From: Siphonodentalium dalli
Lineage: Eukaryota; Mollusca; Scaphopoda; Gadilida; Siphonodentaliidae
Length of the DNA stretch: 64,000 bases
Assembly: GCA_032622095.1 (NCBI GenBank)
Contig: CP136067.1
Location: 79,946,705 to 80,010,704, forward strand
Direction: 5' to 3'
This document shows positions 14,001 through 29,000 of the stretch, in pieces. The notes below the pieces were generated by a model, which was not told the DNA's origin, did not search any database, and saw nothing but the letters and a program-made list of their open reading frames with translations. How positions within the stretch are numbered: the stretch's first letter is position 1; the number at the start of each line of letters is the position of its first letter. Made by a program: the position numbers and the translations under genes.

Positions 14001-17000
14001 ACACATTCAAATGACCAATTGCCAACTGCAATTTGCGTGGTGTTATCTGTATCTTTGCTTGAAATGCTTGTTTTGAAGTGTTTTGTTGTATTGAAAACAT
14101 ATGATTGGTCAATCGATTGGTGAAATTCATTATTTAAATTCAAAATCCACATTGTTATCTATTTCCAGCCATAAGTTCAACCTGCAATTTGTACCTGCCA
14201 CATTGTACATATAACTCATATAAATCCAAGCAGCCACATACAATATTATCAATTGAGACACTCAGTAATGGAACCGAAACCGGTACCAAGGTACCAGACG
14301 CGGAACCGTCTCGGTACCGATAGGTCTGGTACGCTGGTACTATGAGAAGCCTGATCCCGATAAATTATGTAAATACTGTAAAAGTACATTTATTCGTGGG
14401 GGTCCAATTTTCGTGGTTTTCGTGGTTGCTGCTAACCACGAAATTAAAAACCCCACGAAAAATTAATCTTCGAAACTAGATCGATTTTGAGAAATAAGAA
14501 ATGTCACGTGGGAGGTAACTCTATTGTCCCAATGTAAAATCAAAGCCCAGGGAGGTAACTCTATCAAATTGGGAGTACATTTATGAAAGAGTAGCTACGG
14601 TCTAATTACAATGTTTAATCACATACTCGCCATGTTTTCTTTTTCGAGATTGTTGACAGGAATTGGAGCCGAGTTTGTTGTCAACATAATCGTTAGCTAC
14701 TTGCATAAGCAGAGCAGTAACATGATCCGAACTATGGTTCGGATCAGGTAAACCAAGGAGTTGTAGGAGGACGAAAATCAATCTTACCACCTTGTAACCA
14801 GCTTTGAGAGACATATTTGCATTATGCAGTTGACCATTTGGGGTTGTATTTCATATGGTGCAGACTAATAGATGTTGGCTTCGGTAAATAATCCCCAGTC
14901 TCACACTGATTGTGTTGAGAATTAAGCAAGTACTTTGATCTAGCTTTTGTATGCTTAAGTTAAGTAATACAATCCCGTGGTTAATATTCTCGATAGCCGG
15001 CAACAAAAGCTTATACACGGGACGTGCTAATTACACCTGCTGTGTGGATGCGCAATTACCGATGGCTCGTCGAGGTGTCTACACTTCTATCAGTTCGATT
15101 TGATTGTTGTTATTGGGGGGATTTGGAGGTGACATTTAGCATCGGCGGAACCACGAATTTACGAACCCACGAAAAAGTCACTAATGGCTGAACCACGAAA
15201 ATTGATACCAACGAATTTAAAGCCATTCACAGTATTCTGAAAGGTTTCCAATCTACGTTGCGTCATTTCCCAATATTAATTTCACGATATGCTGTATCTG
15301 TTATCGGGATCTATTACAAAATGGGCTGATTTCCTGATAGTAGTTCTGAGATGACCCCTCATTCCATTTCAGCTAACAAAAAACAAGTGATGGACCAGCT
15401 ACATTTAGCGTTAGCCTGGAACAGACTGGACATAGCCAAGAGCGATATCTTCACAGATGACAAGCAATGGGCTGTGAGTAATCTTAATATTAACGGGTTA
15501 CCAAATTCGCATGTTCTAAATTTGCATGGTCTAAAAGTATAACGTGGGAACGCGAACTCTTTGGAGTAATTTAGATTCTGGTCATATATTAGATTGCATG
15601 CACACGTGGTATATACTCGCGCTGCTTCATAGACTGGCAGAGTAGACCAACTAACGATATAGAGTAGAACATATAATAAAAGTATCCAACTAGATATACT
15701 GTGTTTGGGCCTGATAGTCCCTGGAGGTATTAACACTTAACACTTTCTATACTGAATGGATTCTCCCACTCAGTTATAAAAGTATACACTGGGATTGTCC
15801 ACTATTCATTTGCAGGGTTGATAAAGATATATGAGCAGACAACAGCCAGACGAAATGATTATAGTAGTGCAGAAGGATTCATATTCATTGGTGGGAAATG
15901 TTTACATAATAAGTTCAACAAATGTTCTATGATAATCGGAACATTTCCTTAGGGAACTCATCATTGAAAATATAGTATAGAAAGGGATAATGTAATCATC
16001 CTGCAATTAAAACAACTATTCATCAGAAAGTTTATATTGAATTAGCAGGGTTACCCAGATAAAAATGTAACCAAAATTGTTTATATGTTTTCAGTCTATT
16101 AGCAAATATAGATATATATATACCTAAAAAAAGAAAGTCCCCCCTAATATATTCTGTAATATTTTTTGAGATATTTAATTGGATTTTGATGACACTTTCC
16201 ACAAATGATTTGTGGTACCAGAGACATCAAGTGTGCTAAGCACTGTGCTGTGAGGTGAGATATGGCTGACTGAGCACGAATTGAATGGAAGAGGGGCACT
16301 TTTCAAAAGTTGCAAAAACACAGAGTGATCAGTCATTTGGCTGTGCCATGGTCCCCCACTTCTCGCACAGGCTTGGAACATCCTTATCTGTTGGTACATG
16401 ATCCCACTTATTAACGTAACGGATAAAAACATATCACGTTTATAACCATATTATGTTCCTGCACCAAACCATTTACACTGTGTTATATGTTAATTTCTAC
16501 CCTCTAATAACATAAGATTTTGATAGACCCCCGTTTATAAATTGATAGTAATGAAATATATGTTATTGCATTGCTGTAGTTTTATACAGACCGACAATAC
16601 TCGAGACATTGACGCGCGATCGCGACAGGGCATGAGTTAATCTGCTAGAACAGGTTCCCACACAGGGCCAGGCCATGTGGTGTTAATTAAGATCTATGCA
16701 GCTTTCATGGCACCGCTTAGATTCAGAGCAGACGGTGCTCAGTACTTCCAGTCATTTATACATATTACTTCTCAGAGATAGGCTGTTCAGACAAGCTTTT
16801 GTTAATACCGTCAGTCCGTAGACTTGTGTGAAATATGGCTCCTATAGGAAGAAGTCGGGAAAAAAAAATGCTACGCCTAGCCCAGTTTCACTTCGTTGTA
16901 CCTACCAGTTCAATCATACTGGTACACGTGAACGCTTTTGATGCCTTTATCAGAGAATACGTTGTACCTCCTAGAGTCACCGATTCCTAGTACACGGGAA

Positions 17001-20000
17001 CTGTTCTCTGGGAGGCATCTGCAGGTAGCTCGATACTGCCATTTGTGTGGTTCAGTGCTCCTAAGGTGTGTAACCATTTGCACTCGTGCGCGACTCTTCT
17101 CTGGCCCCGCCACCTGTGCATTTGCGTGATAGCCTTGTTATGGACACAATGACTCACACACTCCTCATCAAGCACGTATCTTCCTCGACTTCGTTGTACC
17201 TACCAGTTCAATCATACTGGTATACGTGAACGCTTTTGATGCCTTTATCAGAGAATACGTTGTACCTACTAGAGTCACCGATTCCTAGTACACGGGAACT
17301 GTTCTCTGGGAGGCATCTGCAGGTAGCTCAATACTGCCATTTGTGTGGTTCAGTGCTCCTAAGGTGTGTAACCATTTGCACTCGTGCGCGACTCTTATCT
17401 GGTGTGTAGCCGTTTGAATACGATAGCACAGCTGCGTATCACGCGTGAAAGCCTTCTCATCCAAGGTCTGGCCGGTAACCATATGATAATGACAAGACCG
17501 TCTGTCCTTGACAGCTCTATCATTCACATATGCGCGAAAGCTCCTTGGATATTTCGATATGCATGATTGTCTGGTTCCACGTTTGGTGGGCTTTGGATAC
17601 TGATATATCCTCCCCAATAAAGCCTGACAGGCATTTTCACTCTAACCACCGCGGTAAAACCCGGTGTAGAAACATAATATTTTCAAAAGAACAATGTTAA
17701 ACAATCATTGATTTATTACGCCAATTGGTAATATTTGGAATAAGCGTTGAACGACTCCGACGTTCTTGATCTTGAGGCCGACTGAAAGCACTGCTACATA
17801 TATGTAGTAGAGTATCGGATGCAGGTTTCTGGGAGCCAACAAAAGAAGTCATATTGAAATATATGGCCACCAAAAGATGCATCCGGTTTTTCCTGAGCGG
17901 TTTTCACAGCCGATGAAAGGTTGTTTATTCCCATAGTTGATCTCATAGTATAATTCGCGTCTTTGGATACTGATATATCCTCCCCAATAAAGCCTGACAG
18001 GCATTTTCACACTAACCACCACGGTAAAACCCGGTGTAAATGCTTAACTACTATAGCCTGCCAGGCCTCTCATGTTTTCAATCGCTGTGGTAGACCAGAC
18101 AATTAACAGACATTCTAGCATATCCTATGCAATCTTAACTCATTTCTGCATCATCTGTATAACGTGTCTACACAGCGCCTACATAGTTGATTGTCAAATG
18201 AGCGAAATGAACATTCCCCATGATGCCAAACGTGTACTTGTGTTTTATGTGTATATTTTATTTAATAAAAATAAATATATAAATCGTAACATGGTTGGTC
18301 TGTCTTAAACATAGAAATATGCAATAACTTGTTGGCCACACAGGTGAAACTAAGCACACATGCCAGATTATCAAGAGGCCTTTATATTTAATTATGTAAT
18401 TCAATCAATGCAAACAAAGAGAAACAAGCTGTGAAGGACCACATGGGCACATAAGATACTGATAGGCCTGTCAGCTAATTGGTTGTTATCACTTACAATC
18501 TGGCATGTGTGCTCTTTTTAATCCATTTACAATGGGACTTTAATGTACATTTGACAGGGCTCGAATACAGTCTCTGAAACGTTCCAATGTCGTGACATTG
18601 AAAAATGGCTTCAAAGAGACTGATTTCAATAACTCTGTGTTGCTCACGGCATGAAACTTTAAGGTGTCATTCCAAAGTAATGTGGTTAGACTGAATGACC
18701 TGGGCATGCAGGGGGCACATTGTGTCCCGAAGATGGCACGCATGTTATCGCGGACTCACAGCGTCACTTCTGGACCACATTTACAGCCCGTGACACTTAA
18801 TTGTGTGAACAATGGAACACTCTACGTCAGTGTTTAGCAACTTTTGAAAAGCACCCCTCTTCCATTCAATATTCATGATCAGCTGGCCATTACATAACTC
18901 ACAGGACGGTGCCTCGCACAGGTTGTGTCTCAGATACCACTAAACATTTGCGTAAAGTTTCGTCAAAATCCATCCAATATCTCATAAAATATTACCGAAT
19001 ATATAAGGGGCACTTTCTTTGTTAACCCTTTACCCAACAAACCGGCCAAAACCGGCCAAATAAAGCCTAAAATATCTTCGGTCTGTCTCAATAGAACCAT
19101 ACAAATATGGATATCATTGGAACCGGCTCCTTGACCACATTGTGATAGTTACAGTTATGCCCTGTGCCAATGCATTCTCTTATATATGCGAGTCGACCAT
19201 AGGTCGCCTCGCATATATAAGAGAATGCATTGGCCTAAAAAAAATCTTTTTTTAACACTTTTTACCATTTTTTCTTACATTCTTTAACAATTTTATAATT
19301 TTTAATGTATTAAGCCAATGCATTCTCTTATATATGCGAGGCGACCTATGGTCGACTCGCATATATAAGAGAATGTATTGGCACAGGGCCGTTCTGTTGG
19401 GTAAAGGGTTAAGAGATGTTTAGATGTTCTCAGCATATGACTGTATCTGCATGTATTTGTTGTTATTTAATATTTTCTTTTCTAAATGGATTCTTCCATC
19501 AGTAATAATTATACATGAGGATGATCTCTCTATTCATCTGGAGGGGTGTTCAGGAAATATAAGTAGACATCAGATAGGAGAAATGATAATACAAGTGCAG
19601 AAGGATTAATTCATTTTCATTTGAGGGCTATGTTCAGATAATAAGTTCAACAAATGGCCGCGTTTTGTTGAACATATTGTCTGAACATTTCCTAAGGGAA
19701 CTACTCATCAATGAGTATTTAGTAAAGACATGGTTGATTTCATACCTCTGCCATGCCCTACATATCTCAAGAATTTATTGATAGGGTCTTTCTTTCTAGA
19801 CACCTGAGTTAACCCTTTCTTTACTAAATGGATTCTCCCATCAGTTATAAAAGTATACATTTGAATGGTCTATTAATCATCTGGAGGGTTGTTCAGGTAA
19901 TAAGATCAGAAAAGCTAATACAAGTTCAGAAGGAATACTATTATTTGTGGGAAATGTTCAGATAATAAGTGCAACAAATGACCTTTGTATTATCTGAACA

Positions 20001-23000
20001 TTTCCCAAGGAACTACTCATCAATGAGTATTTTTTAAAGAAACAATATTATTTTTTCCTGAAATCTATGATTTCTTATCTCTCAAAATATAAAACAAACT
20101 ATGTTCTATGCAAAATTGAGTAATCTTTACTTTGAAGGAATGCTGAGTAATGTCGTTGTGACCCTATGAGCCTTCACAAATTGGTAACTTAAATATATAA
20201 AGCTTCCATTATTTAATAAGTTATCATCAATGAATATGTTCTTTAGTGAGTTTCTCATGATTTGTGTATTTATTTTGCAGACTGGGACACTGAATGAAAT
20301 CATGTTTTCAGCAATCCAGCTCAACCGAGTTGACTTCGTCGACCTTTTCCTAGATCATGGTGTCAGTTTAAAGGAGTTTCTGACACCAAAGAGACTTCTC
20401 TGGTTGTATAATACGGTATGTGTTGCCCGATATCCTTCAAATAATGCTTGTTACAAGTCATCGATCACATTTTTAGCCAGCTTTCCAAACCGGCCACATG
20501 TTGAACATATTTTATTGTGACCCACAATATGACAGTATAATTACACATATTATTATTAACATACAGAGAAGTGTGGGCACAGAGGATCGGAGCACAAGTT
20601 ACGGAACTTATCAGAGCTCCTCTCCTCGGGCATTCAGCTGCTAATAGATATATTATATTGAGAATGGTTAAAAAATTGCTGTTTAATGCATGTGGCTGCT
20701 GTTTTGGTTGTTGGTGTGGCTATGGTCCCGCATTTTGGCAGTAGGATACAAATTTGATATGAGAATTATGAAAAAGGTTTGTCGAGGAAATAAATGAATG
20801 CACCATCTTGACAATGATTCACGTAGTACGGAATGCCAAACAGGAGATCTTTTTCAGAAATGATGGTCACATTAAGTTTGTCCAACCCTGCCCACATGAG
20901 ATCTCTGAACTCTTCGTACAAAGGAAACCTGAAGAAAAAATTGTTTGCGTCTTCACAAGGAATGCCACATCTACACGTTAAGCCACATCTGTACCCACCT
21001 TTACACTGGCTATCACATAGCATTTATAATAACTGGGCTGACTTTTCAATACCTACAATCAGTCATCTTGATACTGGGCTGACTTCTCAATACCTACAAT
21101 CTGTCATGTTTAGAAATATACTTCTACATAATCAATACAACTTTTTGTTAGTTTTACATGCACAGTAGGCTAGTAACAGTCTTGATTCAGAGCTGTAATG
21201 TGTAACTTTACTGATTTTGTACTTGTCTCTAATTTGTTTACATTACCTTTTCCAGATATCTCCAAAATCCCTGTTGTATAACCTGCTACAGAAGTTTAAA
21301 GACAAGGTGAGTAAATGGACACATTTGTCTTTACCAAATTTAGCAGTTTGTGGGTTTGATATAGTTTATAGGGTAAGGGTCACTGCCTTGTAAAAGTGAT
21401 GACTGAATTTTCATTTCTTTACGAAATTGCCATAGTTCGAATGGATTCAAACTTTGAGATGTCCATTAATTCAGATCTAGTTTAAATATTTCCCCACTTA
21501 TTATTCAAGTCATAGTATAAGACTGTGACTTTCCCCATCTAGCCCAGACTGTGAAGTTGTTTTATCTGCATGATAACTATAAGAAGTTGTTTTATCTGCA
21601 TGATAACTTTAAGAAGTTGTTTTATCTGCATGATAACTATAAGAAGTTGTTTTATCTACATGATAACTATAAGAAGTTGTTTTATCTGCATGATAACCTC
21701 ATTTACTTGTACCGTTTTCTTACTTGATTTTCTATTTGTCTTCAGCAAAGAGTATTTGTTTCCCTGCATGATGTTGGGCGTGTGCTTAAATATCTCATTG
21801 GCGATCATTTTGATATCTATTATCTCAAGAAACAAGGATTTGCGGACATGAATGTGGATTTATATCTGCTTCAAAATGGTAAGATTCTATTAACATCTGA
21901 GTTTCGTAACTATTACAGATGTAAAAGTGCATGTCGTGTGTTATATGGTCTGTAGTACCTAGGACCTACTTCAGCACACTAGCAGTAGGTCATTATTTAT
22001 AACTGTCAACAGCCCAGCACATGACATCATATCGTCATTTAGCCGCAAAGAGGTTACGTTAGATCCTTTAAACTTGATTGATTACGTGAGGAAAAGGGCC
22101 ATTGAGATAGTAACAACAACACTAATTTAGCAGTTAGAGCTATCGGCCCTTGGTCTTCCTTACAGAGTTTACATTATTCAACTGTTTCACATGAAAACAT
22201 TCTTGTAATTAAATGACCAAATTGAAAAAATATTATTTCAAGGTAAGACATACCTCTCAGTTTTTTCCATTTCACAGCATCAAATTCATGTTTCGAGATA
22301 ATCTTTGTTATAATCTATTAAATAAAAAAGTTTACTGTTTTAGTATTTGCCATTTTGTTGACTAATTACTGATGAAGTCTAATTAAACAAAGCTCATGTC
22401 AGAAGCACACCCGACATACCTCAGTGAACAATCATCCAAAGAGAACTGTGCTCCCAATTGCTAGCTCCTCTCGTAATGTCATTGAACACTTTCAGATTAT
22501 GACATTGGTGACCTTGACATATCACTGCATCCCGCGCAAGATTTATTCTTTTGGTCAGTGCTCATGAACCGAAAAGATCTTGCTGAGATTTTCTGGCTAC
22601 AAGGAAAGGTAAGCTCGTCCAGATTCACCAATTATTATTTATTACACCAATTTTTGCAATATTTACCACTCAGACCGAGATGTCAGGAAGTAAATCACAG
22701 AAATATCTGAAGATGACATTTTTTTATTTGACAAGTTCCACATTCTTGTAGAACATGGACGCTGGTGTTATCAACAAACGTTTTGCGGATGTTTTATCTT
22801 CTGACATGGCAAAGACAGTGTATACATGTTGGCACACATATGCCTATAACATCCCAGTTATAGTTAGTAGCATATATACTGTTCAATTTTTAGACCTATT
22901 CCTTTGCATTGGTTTTAAAAACCCATGGTCTTAATGACATGCTAAATGACAGTGTCTTGAATGCAATCTTCAGTCTCAACTCGATAGACTTGTCTATTCT

Positions 23001-26000
23001 GTATAATAAAAAAACAGTCAGAGCTTTTTTCATTTCCGGATGATAACTTAGTAAGCGGTCATGTCATATTTAAATATTTAATTTGGTAATTCCAAAAATA
23101 TTACCGAACGTCCAGTAATTTCCCGATAATTTTCCAGAGTACCGAAAGTTTACCGACGTGTTGAACATGCTGTTTTGGTAGAATCTACTGAAACACACTA
23201 CGAATTACGTCGTAATCTACCGATTACGTTATAAATGTTACTGATACAATCATGATGTCCAAAATCATAGAGCACGTCACTAATAAATAGGTAATAGTCC
23301 GGTAATTTTCTGGCGTTCCGACAACGTATCGATCGATATGATAAATTGGCATGCTCCACTATTCATGGCGAGGGGAAACTGCACTATATATATATGACTA
23401 ACACCAAGGGGCACTCTGCTGTACACGAATGACAATCAATGAAGTATGTATATGCTGCCAGTGAATTGTCGCAAATATGCATGCCTACTATGACTATATA
23501 TAATCAGAGAGTCACATGTTACCGGTCCAGATTCATATGACAGAAATACCAATTCTATATTATATGTTTATCGCAGGTATGTATAACACCCTTTCACACA
23601 AAACCCTTTCACACACAACTGGGAAATTGGATAGTATGTTTATCATAAGTATGACATACACCCTTTCACACAAAACTAATTATAGCGCATTTGATCTATG
23701 CACTATATACTTAGTTGTACTGAGTCAGCCCAATGCTTGGCGAGTGCGGTTGACAGCTATGGGCGGGGCTACAGATGAATCGGCCAATCGCGCAACAGTG
23801 ACTGACAATGTGAAAACTTATAATTCTTGCTACAAAAACTCTCTTAAATACCACAATATTGTGCTATCAGTTAAATGAAAGGAATTATTTATGCATAGCA
23901 TGGATAGGTTATGAGATTATATGAACATAGTAGTAACTTAATTTACAATATTTTGAGTAGAATGCATACTTGTACGCGATAGAAATTGGTAAATGTTCCG
24001 ATTGTGTGGAAAGCCGTGAATGTGATTATATTATGAGTAAATGTACAAACTTGACATGTAAGTTATATTAAATAATGCAATGGTATGAAGCAACTTTAAA
24101 ACATGAGAAATACATCATAATATCGTGATTGAAGGTGAGTGTCTGCAGCTATGCTGCACCATTAACAGTTGAAGGTAAACCTGTCGTATTACCTGCAGGA
24201 TTACAAAGTATTCATAAAAATCTTAGGCCTAACTAATTTCGACAATCTTTCATTTTCCAAGGTCTTCGATTTATAATTCAGAAATCGGGATATTGTAATA
24301 TCTGGGGGAAAAAAACGGTAATTATCTACCGAATTCACCAGTAATATTGACCTAATTCTCCAAAGTCTCTACCAATTTCTCCGGTAATAATTACTGAAAA
24401 TAAAACCCCACATTACAGTAAACGTAATTGACGTTTTCACTTTCAGTAAGATTTCGGAATACCGGAAAAATAGGTAAAAAAAAACGTGAAATTACCAGAA
24501 AACTACCCAAATAATTATGACGCTGCCCCTAAGTCTGAACTGAATGGACTGAAATTTGGTATCTGGGTTTACTAGCACAAAATACAGGTTAAGTTTGACT
24601 TGAATTTGGATTCCGCCTGTCTATTTTCACCAGAGTTACAGTCCTTTTTGTTGGAATTTGAACTCAATTTTGTTTTCCGGATGATAACTTCAGTAAGTCT
24701 GAACTGAATGGAATTAAATTGGGTATGTGAATTTACTAACCCAAAATATAGTTCAAGGTCGAAATTTGGGTTCCGCCAAATTTCACCAGTTTTATGGCCA
24801 TTTATTGAAATTACTGCGGTTGTATTTTGCCACGCCCAAGCGATGATGCTCTTGTTTTCTCTGAGTTCAGTTTAATTATATCTTTCTGTGCATTGTTTCA
24901 AAACAATTGATTTGTTAATTAAATTACTGCAATGTTTGTTGTGACATCATCCATCAAGAGTTGACAACCAGCAATATGGCTATCAAGAACAATATCATCT
25001 GGGCACCAATAGCGGATTCCCGAGTTTTTCTAAATTCCAGGAGCTCTTCAAAAGAGAGGTGCGAACCGTAACGCCATGCACTACTAAGTGGGGCCAGAAT
25101 TCGGCAGTGCCGCGGAGTCTTAGTTTACATTTGTGCGAGACTGCGAGTTTATTTACGATGGAAGTTTATAAAGATCTTTTCGACAAGATGACAGTAGTTC
25201 AAATACAAAAATATTAAAAGACAAATCTGAAAAAATAACAATTGTTTTATCGTGATTGTTGTATGTAGCATTTTACGGATCTTATTATAGCTATCATATG
25301 CTTTAGGTAACCGGTCACATGTTCTACTCACATGCAGCACACAAACAATACATATGAATCAAATCCATAGCTTTATGCTTATGATTTGGTGCAAGATGTT
25401 TCAGCAATGGCATTACTTTGATAAACACTCCTCATATCAGTTTGAAAAATGTTACGTAAAACGTGGCGGTAACTTTGAACATGGGTCCATCAAAGTGGGT
25501 GCATATTAAAAAGAAAGACCATTATATTTTGAGAGAATTACGTACTTCTTGCCATGTTTTTAGAAACATTCAAAATTAGCATAACGTGAGCATTTTTTTT
25601 AAACAAAGCGATAGAGTATTTACCCCGGTAGTATTCATTTATAATTAACTGATATTTATAAGCATATGAGCTTTCTAATGACATAATGCAAGCTTAGCTA
25701 TATAACAGCCAATAAGTCAAGAAAGAAACAAAATAAATTTTAAAGATGGCCCAACCCAGCTGATACTGGTCATATAAAACTACAAAACTCAAAATATTAC
25801 TTATGATAAAGAGTGTTTCTGCTATATAATATCCTGATATCCAAAATGTCAAAGAGCGTTCATGATTGATGCCGATTGGAAGTAAAGAAAATATTTTGTA
25901 TACTCATGGTGTAAATTTAACAAGACATGTAGACAAAAGCCACAATTTCCTCACCAGCTTTGCCTGAAGATTACAAAGACCCCCGTAGTTACAGAAACCA

Positions 26001-29000
26001 CCTGGTTCATGACTGATTTTAGTGACCACGGAATAACTGGCTGCGCAATAATCTTGAATTCCTTCAGTCGCTGAATAACGCGTCCAATATGGACACGTAA
26101 CCTGACAATATATATAGTTCGGGTATTCGTGACTTCAGACCTGCATATTCAGATGTTTCTTTGTGAATGGTGGAATGTTCAATGTTCACTAATTGGGGTC
26201 CCAAAATTATACAACAGTAAACTTTTACACTTCTGGACCCCATATTATGTAGTGAAATATTTAAAAATTGAGGCTGATGTATACACCACTGAAGGTCCTA
26301 TACGTAATCTATTATATATGAACGTTTGAGACACCGACACTAATGCACATTTGCTGTTGAATCCTGGTATTGTAAATCTGTGATCGGGCAATGGGAACGG
26401 GACAACACGCACCAAAGACAAATCACAAAAATAAAAAAAACACACAATGCGGGCACAGAATGCAACACAGTATATAACAGAGAACGTTATACTTAATAAT
26501 AATGAGTATAATAGTCTAGATAAGTCGGGTTTTTTTCTGCCTTCTTCAATTTGAATCCACGTAGGATCAGCAATTTCCAAAATAAAAATAAAGTTCCTAC
26601 TGTACTACATATAACAGTATTGACTCGACATAAACAAGTCCCCTGCCAACATATTTATGCATGCAGGAGGCCATCATGCATGCAATTCACAATACTCCAA
26701 ACACAGTCATGTCTGTATATTTATGTGACAATCGAATCAAATGCCGTGCGTATATGGTATCCTATAGTCAAACTGCTGGAGTGTCGTATATATACGGTAC
26801 TTTGCCAGTTCGGCTGAAGTTTGACTAAATATTTTGTGTCATATACGGTAGTTTAGCAGCTCGGCTAAAGTGCCGTATACGCGTACTCTAGTCACTGCCT
26901 ATTTGGAGAACAAAATCTGGCCCCACCACCCGATAATGATTAACTGCGCACTCTAACGGTTATACCAAAGGGGCGTAATTGATATGCCTGCTAATTTAAC
27001 TCGGGAAGCGCGTATTGATAAACAGGCTGGCAGAAGATAATATTGTTAATGTTTTATTTATTACATGTATACTTTTCCCCTGATGGCTGCATCTTCGTGC
27101 TGATCTCTATTAGCTTACATGGACATATCACTCATCTCATGTATATAAATACTCCCCCATCTATATTACCTGGGAATCGAGTCTGAATTTAGTTTGTCTG
27201 ACATTTTCAGAATGAGGTGCCCAGAGGGTGAATTTAGTGACCATATCCCACAGTGGGCTAGCGCTTCCAAATTCACCTATGGGGACCTCATTCTGTTTCG
27301 GCCTCATCTTCCATGAAGTATCTATAGTCTCAAATTAACATTGTTTTTAATTACTTTTTTCCTTCTGTTGAGTTTCTATATCCCCATAATTTGCAGAAGA
27401 TAAAATGCTTAATCGAGGTGACTAATGGGTGAACACCAAGTTTAACTGGGGAACTTCCATCTGATCCTGGGCCTCCCATAGCAGTTGAGGCCTAAGCAGA
27501 ATGAGCTCCCCAGATGGTGAATTGGGTGATGATAGCCCGCTGTGTGGGATACCATCACTAAATTCACCCTCTGGGGACCTCATTCTGAAAATGTCAGACA
27601 CACTAAATTCAGGTATGCTGGGAATCGTATCTTAAGCATCATTCTTGTGGGATATAGTTGTAGATTATAACTCAGTTGTTTTCCTATTTATTCAGCTGAT
27701 TATTATGAAAAAATAAATGTTAGATTTCTAATGAGTCATTGACTCCCGTAGTGACTTAGATATTTACTGTAGTCCATTGAGAATTTGATATGCAGAAAAC
27801 AAAGTTCCCAGTTACTGGATTCAGAACCTTGAAATTCCCATTATCCATTTATATAACGATATAGTGTTACTGGTTTGTGAAGACGAAGGAAACTTTGTCT
27901 GTACCACTCTTTCTGATCTCACAGGAATCTCTTGCTGCTACTCTCATTGGTCATCACCTCTACAAATCCATGATCAGTAAGACGCTCGATGGTGAACTCA
28001 AACTACAATTAAACGAGAAAGCCAAGTAAGTTACAATAATAAGTATCCCCCCTGAATGAACTCCTCTGGGTATTCTTCAAAAAATATTTGATTGCTTCGT
28101 AACTGAAATAGTTGTCCAGTTTTGACACATATAATTCAGTGATGTGATGTATTATATGATCAGTTTAACTCCGGAGAACAGGTGCAGCATTAAAGATCCT
28201 GTGCCTGTGCATTCTCTTATATATGTGAGTGTCCCACAGTGAGCTTGACATATATAAGAGAATGCACTGGCTTACAAGGTCAAGGTAAATATTGTTAGGC
28301 CAATGCATTCTCTTATATATGCGAGGCTCCCTATGGGAGACTCAAATATATAAGAGAATGCATTGGCACATGGTTTTCACAAAATTTCATGAAACTCCAG
28401 ACATGACAGGTTTAAGCTTGTGTATTTTACATGTGAGTATATGTGTTATACCAACTAAACATGTATAAAGCTTATGTATTTTACATGTGAGTATCCATGC
28501 GCTATACCAATTAACATTTATATAGCTTGTGTATTTTAAAATGTGGCTATCCATGAGGTATACAAACTAAATATGTATAAAACTTGTGTATTTTACATGT
28601 GAGTATCCATGAGCTATACCAGATAAAAATGTATAAAGCTTATGTATTTTAAAATGTGGGTATCCATGATCTATACCAAGCAAAACAAGTCAATTCTTAT
28701 GTATTAGCATACCATGTGTTATATTTTCTCTCTCATTAGTCCAGGAGATATTGGTCGACCTCTGCACCCCCCCCCCAGGACTCAACTTCACCCCACTAAT
28801 TTTCTTCCTTAAGGTCTCCTATAATTTTTTTCACTTGTTAACAAGAAAAAAAAGTGGCCGCAGAGACTCCAGACAAGATGGCGTCCATCATGGCGGCCAT
28901 TTTTTTTAAATGCACCATGTCTCTTTGATCGCCGTTATAGTAAAGATGATATCACATGCGGTCTTGTTTTCCGCTCGATTCGTTATGCTAATATACAACC

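Larger units (their letters stand above)
11119..14353. mobile_element. hAT-like DNA transposon, 3.2 kb, no transposase seen
   Basis: The ends CAGGCTTCTC and GAGAAGCCTG are exact inverted repeats. Similarity continues inward through GTACCAG-rich sequence for about 25 bp. The flanks are identical 8-mers, ATCCCGAT at 11111-11118 and 14354-14361. An 8 bp duplication with CAG-starting ends is the hAT pattern. The interior holds the 130 bp repeat family, simple repeats and GGTACC-rich subterminal DNA. No BED finger or hATC dimerisation motif was recognised, so it is non-autonomous or decayed. Confidence 0.82.

Noticed and set aside
16175-16432. Minus-strand SGTTNHLW, similar to part of a BED finger
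   Set aside because: No Cys pair or His pair is present and the ORF spans the inverted repeat arm; too weak to call.
17285-17617. A 110-codon minus-strand ORF across the duplicated segment
   Set aside because: Half of it is the 214 bp direct duplication and the remainder has no domain; no transcription signals are visible.
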